From contig DASWRT010000468.1 in the NCBI GenBank assembly GCA_036403035.1, positions 1 to 18,108 of the forward strand: 18,108 bases of DNA, given 5' to 3'. The notes under the pieces are model-generated. The model did no database searches. It was not told where the DNA came from and saw only the letters and a list, made by a program, of their open reading frames with translations. Shown piece after piece: positions 14,491 through 18,108 of this stretch; the stretch's first letter is position 1; each line of letters starts with the position of its first letter. This DNA is from DASWRT01 sp036403035 (GTDB taxonomy: Bacteria > Pseudomonadota > Alphaproteobacteria > ATCC43930 > CGMCC-115725). The position numbers were made by a program, and so were the translations under genes.

Positions 14491-14523
14491 AGCACTTAGC
14501 CGGAACCGGCTAGGTGCTTTTTT
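14491..14523 (+). terminator. Intrinsic terminator of tRNA-Val
   Basis: A 12- to 13-bp stem (14491-14503 with 14506-14518, one G-T pair) with a minimal loop is followed by a run of six T residues (14518-14523). It begins nine bases after the tRNA 3' end. Confidence 0.88.
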
Positions 14524-14553
14524 ATTTCGCCCTGCCCGATGACGACGAGGCGG

Positions 14554-14679
14554 CTACCGGCTTTTCATCCGCTCGGCGGTGTTGGTGATCCACTGGCCGC
14601 CGCTGTCGATGCCGCCGCCGATCGTGCTGCACGCCGCGATGCTCGCCGCGATCAGAAGGGTAGCGCAAAGCCGGAACAT
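14554..14679 (-). CDS. Entericidin-like small lipoprotein, 41 aa
   Basis: The ATG at 14679 has an excellent GGAGG eight bases upstream. The protein is a short lipoprotein: positive R3, hydrophobic ATLLIAASIAA (6-16), lipobox IAAC with acylated C17. A short mature tail follows, GGGIDSGGQWITNTAERM, in which Gly spacing and the small helix recall EcnA/EcnB entericidins of the bacteriolytic toxin-antitoxin pair. No partner gene is visible next to it. In many alphaproteobacteria such proteins occur singly and their role is not settled. It faces the tRNA-Val terminator. Confidence is good that it is a lipoprotein gene, lower for the entericidin family. Confidence 0.75.
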   Translation of the reverse strand: MFRLCATLLIAASIAACSTIGGGIDSGGQWITNTAERMKSR

Positions 14680-15116
14680 GACGGATCCCTCCGCATCAAC
14701 TCACCTACGTCAACGCCTTGCACGCGCATCTCGCTGCATCCCGCCAGGGACAGCTGCGCACATATGACGCATGTGGCGCCGGTCATGCGCCGGCATTTGC
14801 CGGTGCTCCGTCATTTCCGGAATGGCCCGTCCATTGACCCGGCAGCGGCACGATCCGATTGCTAGAGAGTTCGCGGATTTATCGCTCGGTGCGTGGGAGG
14901 AACTAATCAGCGGTTGAGGTCGTTGACGCGGGCTCAAGAGTCCAACCAGCGATAGAGCCGTTCCAGAGTGACAATCCGATCAACGACTCTGCCCGGCGCC
15001 GGGGACGAGGCCGCATGCCGGGAACGGCCGCTCAGGTCCGCTCCTCGCCGGTCGTCGCTTGCTGAGGCTGCATCCGGAAGTCGCAGGCGCCGGCTATTGC
15101 CCGTCGGGAGCGAGCC
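14680..15116. other. 437-bp stretch without a convincing gene
   Basis: Open frames here are short and lack ribosome-binding sites. GCCGG is repeated three times within about 30 bases near 14778-14803. The region must hold the promoters of the divergent lipoprotein and acyltransferase genes, but no clear hexamers stand out. Confidence 0.55.
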
Positions 15117-16223
15117 GTGAGGGAAAGGTTGGACGCCCTGACCGGGCTGCGGGCGCTGGCGGCGCTCGCAGTCGTCCTCTTCCATCTGAACGAGGCGGTT
15201 TTTCCGACGCTCGGCCTGCCGGGCTACGTCCCGGCGATGGCCTGCTTCTACCTCGGCGTCGACCTCTTCTTCATCCTGAGCGGCTTCGTGCTGATGCACG
15301 TGCACAGCGAGGATTTCCGCACGCTGGCGCCGTCGGCGATCGGCCGCTTTCTCGGGCTGCGGCTCGCCCGCATTTACCCGGTGCATCTCGCGATGATGCT
15401 CGGCTTTCTCGTCCTGGTGGTGGGCGTGGCGCATTTGCCGGCCGGCGTTCCGATCGCCATCGACTCGGGAGGGCGGTACAGCGTCGGGGGCTTTTTCCGC
15501 CACATCTTCCTCGTCGAATGGTTCCACTTGAGCTGGAACTTCCCGGCGTGGTCGGTCGGGGCGGAGTGGACCGCCTATCTTGCGTTCCCGCTGCTGACGC
15601 TGCTGTTCCGCCGCATGATCCGCGCCGGATGGTGCAGCGTACTCCTGCTCGGCATCCTCGCCCTGTATGCCGCGGTGTACGCGCTGGTGCTCGGATACAG
15701 TCTCGACGAGCTGTGCCTCTGGCGCGTGTGTTTCGAGTTTCCGGCCGGTTGCGTGCTGTATCGTCTCTCGCAGAGCGCGGCGGTCGCTGCGCGGCGGTGG
15801 GTGCCGCTCGCCGTGTTCGGCGCTGCCGCCGCGGGCGCGGTGCTGGCGTTCGACACGGCATGGCGCGACCTTGCCGTCGTCGTGCTGCTCTGGTCGATCG
15901 TCTGGGTGTGCGGCGACAGTCGCGGCAACGCCGTCTCGCACTGCCTGGAGGCGAGGCCGCTCGTCTGGCTCGGCGAGGTCTCGTACTCGGTCTACATGGT
16001 GCAGGCGCTCGTGCAGGGCACGGCCGGCCGCGTGTTCGCCGCGCTTCAGCCGCACCTGCCCATGCCCGCGCGGTACGCGCTGGTGCCGCTCGCCGTGGGA
16101 TGCGTCGTCATCGCCGGCGCGGCGGTGCATGCATGGATCGAGCGTCCGGCGCGCGACGTGCTGCGGCGGCGCCTCCTCGCTCCCCGCCGTGCCGCGCCGA
16201 TTGCGCTCGAGCCGGCCGAGTAG
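15117..16223 (+). CDS. Acyltransferase-3 family membrane protein (OafA/YrhL type)
   Basis: The family moves acyl groups (often acetyl) onto sugars of surface polysaccharides, lipopolysaccharide or Nod-factor-like molecules in the inner membrane. The 368-aa protein opens with the signature LTGLRALAALAVVLFH, placing R12 and H23 as in the proposed active site. FFILSGFVL (51-59), RIYPVH (85-90) and PAWSVGAEW (143-151) are further hallmarks, followed by about ten membrane helices and an Arg-rich cytoplasmic tail. There is no C-terminal SGNH domain. The GTG at 15117 has GGGAG six bases upstream. No polysaccharide genes adjoin it, so the acceptor is unknown. Confidence 0.9.
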   Translation: MRERLDALTGLRALAALAVVLFHLNEAVFPTLGLPGYVPAMACFYLGVDLFFILSGFVLMHVHSEDFRTLAPSAIGRFLGLRLARIYPVHLAMMLGFLVLVVGVAHLPAGVPIAIDSGGRYSVGGFFRHIFLVEWFHLSWNFPAWSVGAEWTAYLAFPLLTLLFRRMIRAGWCSVLLLGILALYAAVYALVLGYSLDELCLWRVCFEFPAGCVLYRLSQSAAVAARRWVPLAVFGAAAAGAVLAFDTAWRDLAVVVLLWSIVWVCGDSRGNAVSHCLEARPLVWLGEVSYSVYMVQALVQGTAGRVFAALQPHLPMPARYALVPLAVGCVVIAGAAVHAWIERPARDVLRRRLLAPRRAAPIALEPAE

Positions 16224-16262
16224 GCTTGACGGACGACGGTTGCGCCCAGCTCCCTGCCGGGT

Positions 16263-16278
16263 TGTGAGCCGCATCACA
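16263..16278. promoter_or_regulatory. Perfect CRP/FNR-type palindrome TGTGA-N6-TCACA
   Basis: TGTGAGCCGCATCACA has both half-sites of the CRP consensus intact. Its centre is 76 bases before the ATG at 16347. A weak -10-like GTAAAG at 16299-16304 would put the site near -41, the class II activator position. Such a perfect site is expected by chance about once in 60 such windows. Confidence 0.5.
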
Positions 16279-16346
16279 GACGTTGCCGGGACGAGGGCGT
16301 AAAGAGGCGGCGTGATTGGTTAACGACCGCCTCGGAGTCCCTTGCC

Positions 16347-16829
16347 ATGCTGTTCCATGCATCGATTCCCGCCCGTGATCCGGCTCGTGTCGCCGCCGTG
16401 CTCGCCGAGATGTGGCAGGGCAGCGCCTATCCGTTCCCGGCGTTCCCGAACGCCTATATCGCGCTGGCCGGCGACGATCGCGGAACGGCCGTGGAGATCC
16501 AGCCGGCGGGCCAGGCGCTCTTTCCCGGCGAGCGCGAGGTTGCATCCGCGCGGATCGACGACGGCGAGCGCCCGTCGGAAACGCATCTCGCGATCGGCGT
16601 GCCGTGCAGCGAGGCCGACCTGCATCGGATCGCCGCCCGCGAGGGCTGGCACAGCCTGACATGCAGCCGCGGCGAGGGCTTCTTCCGCGTCGTCGAAATC
16701 TGGGTCGAGAACAGGTTCCTCATCGAGGCGCTGACGCCCGAGATGCAAGCGGAGTACCGCACCTTCATGACGCGCGAGAACTGGGACGCCTTTCTCCAGG
16801 GCGGCATGCTCGCTGCCGACGCGGCCTGA
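16347..16829 (+). CDS. Hypothetical protein resembling a two-module VOC (glyoxalase-fold) protein, 160 aa
   Basis: I know no named family for it. The sequence reads as two beta-alpha-beta-beta-beta modules. The first begins LFHASIPARDP and ends TAVEIQP. The second begins THLAIGVPCSEAD and ends LIEALTP. The residues at the VOC metal positions, H4, E50, H80 and E127, are all present, which would make a full metal site. The last 30 residues are helical and rich in Met, Phe and Trp. No signal or membrane segment. GGAG at 16334-16337 lies nine bases before the ATG. The CRP-like palindrome lies upstream and no other gene is in the transcript as far as visible. The VOC assignment is inferred from pattern only. 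Confidence 0.8.
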   Translation: MLFHASIPARDPARVAAVLAEMWQGSAYPFPAFPNAYIALAGDDRGTAVEIQPAGQALFPGEREVASARIDDGERPSETHLAIGVPCSEADLHRIAAREGWHSLTCSRGEGFFRVVEIWVENRFLIEALTPEMQAEYRTFMTRENWDAFLQGGMLAADAA

Positions 16830-16971
16830 GGGCGCTGCGCCGCGACTGTTTTAACCCGCTACTGGAGGAAAATCGCGCCTGGGGTAAAGATGAGGCTGGC
16901 GGGACAAGCGGAAGGCGTGAGCGTTGGTACATGCCTGCCCGTCCCCGTCCCCACTGCCCGAAGGAGGCGCG

Positions 16972-17274
16972 ATGCTGGATCTCCTGCAGCGGATCTACGC
17001 TGCCACGGCTTCCGGCCCGAATGCCGAAGCGCAGCGCATGGTGCTGACCGATCTGCTCGCGCACGTCCTGGCGACGCAGGCGCTTGCGGCTGCCGCCGCC
17101 CGCGGCGAGCGGGTCACCTCGGCGAACGTGCGCAACTGGATCGACGCGATCGCCGGCTATCCCGGCGTGACGCTGGAGCAGGTCGCGCGCGAGGGCGGTG
17201 GCTCCATCACGGTCGGCGACCGCGCCGAGGCGATCGCCAACCACCTGCTCAAGATCGCCGTCTGGAACGGATGA
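16972..17274 (+). CDS. Hypothetical protein, 100 aa
   Basis: AAGGAGG at 16961-16967 lies four bases before the ATG at 16972, which makes the gene convincing. The product is a soluble, largely helical protein. Residues 24-48 form an Ala/Leu-rich helix, VRNWIDAIAGYPG (53-65) is followed by GVTLEQVAREGGGSITVGDRAEAIANHLL, with a helix-turn-helix-like rhythm but no certain match. No catalytic motif seen. It lies 142 bases after the VOC-like gene and converges on the LysE gene with ten bases between the stops. Confidence 0.72.
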   Translation: MLDLLQRIYAATASGPNAEAQRMVLTDLLAHVLATQALAAAAARGERVTSANVRNWIDAIAGYPGVTLEQVAREGGGSITVGDRAEAIANHLLKIAVWNG

Positions 17275-17284
17275 AGCCGGCGCG

Positions 17285-17917
17285 TCACGCTGCGGCGCGC
17301 CGCCACGTGACCGCCGCGATGGCCGCGCCGATCAGCAGCGACCCTCCGACCCGGTTGACCGCGCGCTGCACGGCGGGCTTCCGTATGGTCCGGCGCGCCG
17401 CCGAGGCCGTCAGCGCGTAAGCCAGGGCGTTCAGCGTCGCCAGCACCAGGAACGTCGCCCCGAAGATGACCATCTGCGGCAGCACCGGCATCGACGCGTC
17501 GAGGAACTGCGGCAGGAACGCGACGAAGAAGACGATGCCCTTCGGATTGAGCGCGGTCACCGCATAGGCGTGGAGCAGGATCCGGAGCGGTTTCGCCTCC
17601 GCCGCAGCTTCACCGTTCGGTCTGCCGTCGGAGACCGGCGCGCGCCAGAGCTTCAGCCCGAGATAGACGAGGTAGGCGGCGCCGATCCATTTCAGTCCGG
17701 TGAAGATAGCGGCCGAGGCGGCGAGCAAGGCGCCCAGCCCGAGCATCGACGCCGTCATCGCCGTGAGGTCGCCGAGGGCGACGCCCGCGACCGTTGCCGC
17801 CGCCGAGCGCCGTCCATGTCCGAGCGCGTAGGAGATGACGAGCAGCACGGTCGGGCCGGGGATGGCGACCAGGATGGCGGACGCCGCGGCGAAGGCGAGC
17901 CAGTGCTCGACGGACAT
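17285..17917 (-). CDS. LysE/RhtB-family amino-acid exporter, 210 aa
   Basis: This inner-membrane family exports amino acids such as lysine, threonine or homoserine derivatives using the proton gradient. The signature PGPTVLLV at 20-27, the WIGAAYLVYLG helix at 77-87 and NPKG at 124-127 are all present, with about six membrane helices and a hydrophilic loop at 92-112. Length is normal. The ATG at 17917 has AAAGGAG seven bases upstream; the frame stays open to 18100 but the extra residues are not family-like. No substrate can be named, and no adjacent LysR/LysG regulator is seen before the contig ends. Confidence 0.92.
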   Translation of the reverse strand: MSVEHWLAFAAASAILVAIPGPTVLLVISYALGHGRRSAAATVAGVALGDLTAMTASMLGLGALLAASAAIFTGLKWIGAAYLVYLGLKLWRAPVSDGRPNGEAAAEAKPLRILLHAYAVTALNPKGIVFFVAFLPQFLDASMPVLPQMVIFGATFLVLATLNALAYALTASAARRTIRKPAVQRAVNRVGGSLLIGAAIAAVTWRRAAA

Positions 17918-18042
17918 GCAGGTGCTCCTTTCCCGGTGGTCCTCCGCAGCAGTCATCCACAACGAAGAACTTGGCGCAAGCCGGCCGGCCCGGCTCGTGG
18001 AGGCTCGTCCGTTCGTCTGTCGGTAGAAACCGGTCAGTGCCG

Positions 18043-18075
18043 CCCGGCTAAGATAGGCTCCTAGCCGGGTGTCTC
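18043..18075. repeat. Short dispersed repeat, copy C, with 8-bp hairpin (contig right end)
   Basis: CCCGGCTA (18043-18050) and TAGCCGGG (18062-18069) form a perfect stem around an 11-base loop containing the core GATAGGCTC. GCCGGGTGTCTC (18064-18075) is identical to 2810-2821. Compared with copy B the core runs in the opposite direction relative to that 12-mer. It lies 33 bases from the contig end. Confidence 0.45.
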
Positions 18076-18108
18076 CGGAGTTGCGCCGCTCGCAGGACAT
18101 AGCGGCGC

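Noticed and set aside
14936..14990. AGAGTC/GACTCT inverted repeat as a regulatory site
   Set aside because: Arms are only six bases with a spacer of about forty bases, within chance expectation.
14934..16277. 447-codon minus-strand open frame opposite the acyltransferase gene
   Set aside because: The translation is low-complexity and rich in Arg, His and Glu, with no family motif, while the plus strand encodes an intact acyltransferase-3 protein.

Overview
The window looks like one complete contig from a high-GC alphaproteobacterium, either a draft genome or a metagenome bin. Three things point there. The response regulator at 13912-14277 closely resembles CpdR of the alphaproteobacterial CtrA/ClpXP cell-cycle pathway. 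Candidate promoters have the CTTG-type -35 usual in that class. Several tiny proteins resemble alphaproteobacterial hypotheticals. I cannot place it more precisely than class. Bases 1-82 are pure C, most likely a sequencing or assembly artefact at the contig end.

Layout. 293-649: unknown 118-aa protein. 798-2796: a two-gene operon, dgcN-dgcA, for D-glutamate catabolism (acetylate D-Glu, then racemise N-acetyl-D-Glu to N-acetyl-L-Glu). 2820-4823 (minus): hybrid histidine kinase with an ethylene-receptor-like membrane sensor, PAS, HisKA/HATPase and a receiver. 4824-6260: sparse region with three tiny genes (one four-Cys protein and a translationally coupled pair of short helical proteins) and several hairpins. 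6261-8558: a methyltransferase divergent from a class III CoA-transferase that is followed after one base by an SMR-type transporter. 8765-9019: a second four-Cys small protein.

9053-12405 (minus): otsB, otsA and glk, a trehalose-synthesis operon in which glucokinase can supply the glucose-6-phosphate used by OtsA; otsA and glk overlap by ATGA. 12406-12824: no protein gene, but on the plus strand a candidate small RNA with promoter, 5' hairpin, anti-Shine-Dalgarno CCTCCC and a textbook intrinsic terminator. 12825-13727 (minus): N-formylglutamate amidohydrolase-family protein. 13912-14277: cpdR. 14408-14482: tRNA-Val(GAC) with promoter and terminator. 14554-14679 (minus): a 41-aa entericidin-like lipoprotein.

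15117-16223: acyltransferase-3 membrane enzyme. 16347-16829: protein that reads as a two-module VOC fold, with a perfect TGTGA-N6-TCACA palindrome upstream. 16972-17274: unknown 100-aa protein. 17285-17917 (minus): LysE/RhtB exporter. The two contig ends and the dgcA/kinase junction share a short repeat core, which may explain why the assembly broke there.

Most of the window is chromosomal housekeeping and metabolism. No phage, plasmid, transposase or CRISPR array is visible. The most novel item is the candidate sRNA at about 12602-12696; next come the ethylene-receptor-like kinase and the families of tiny unknown proteins.
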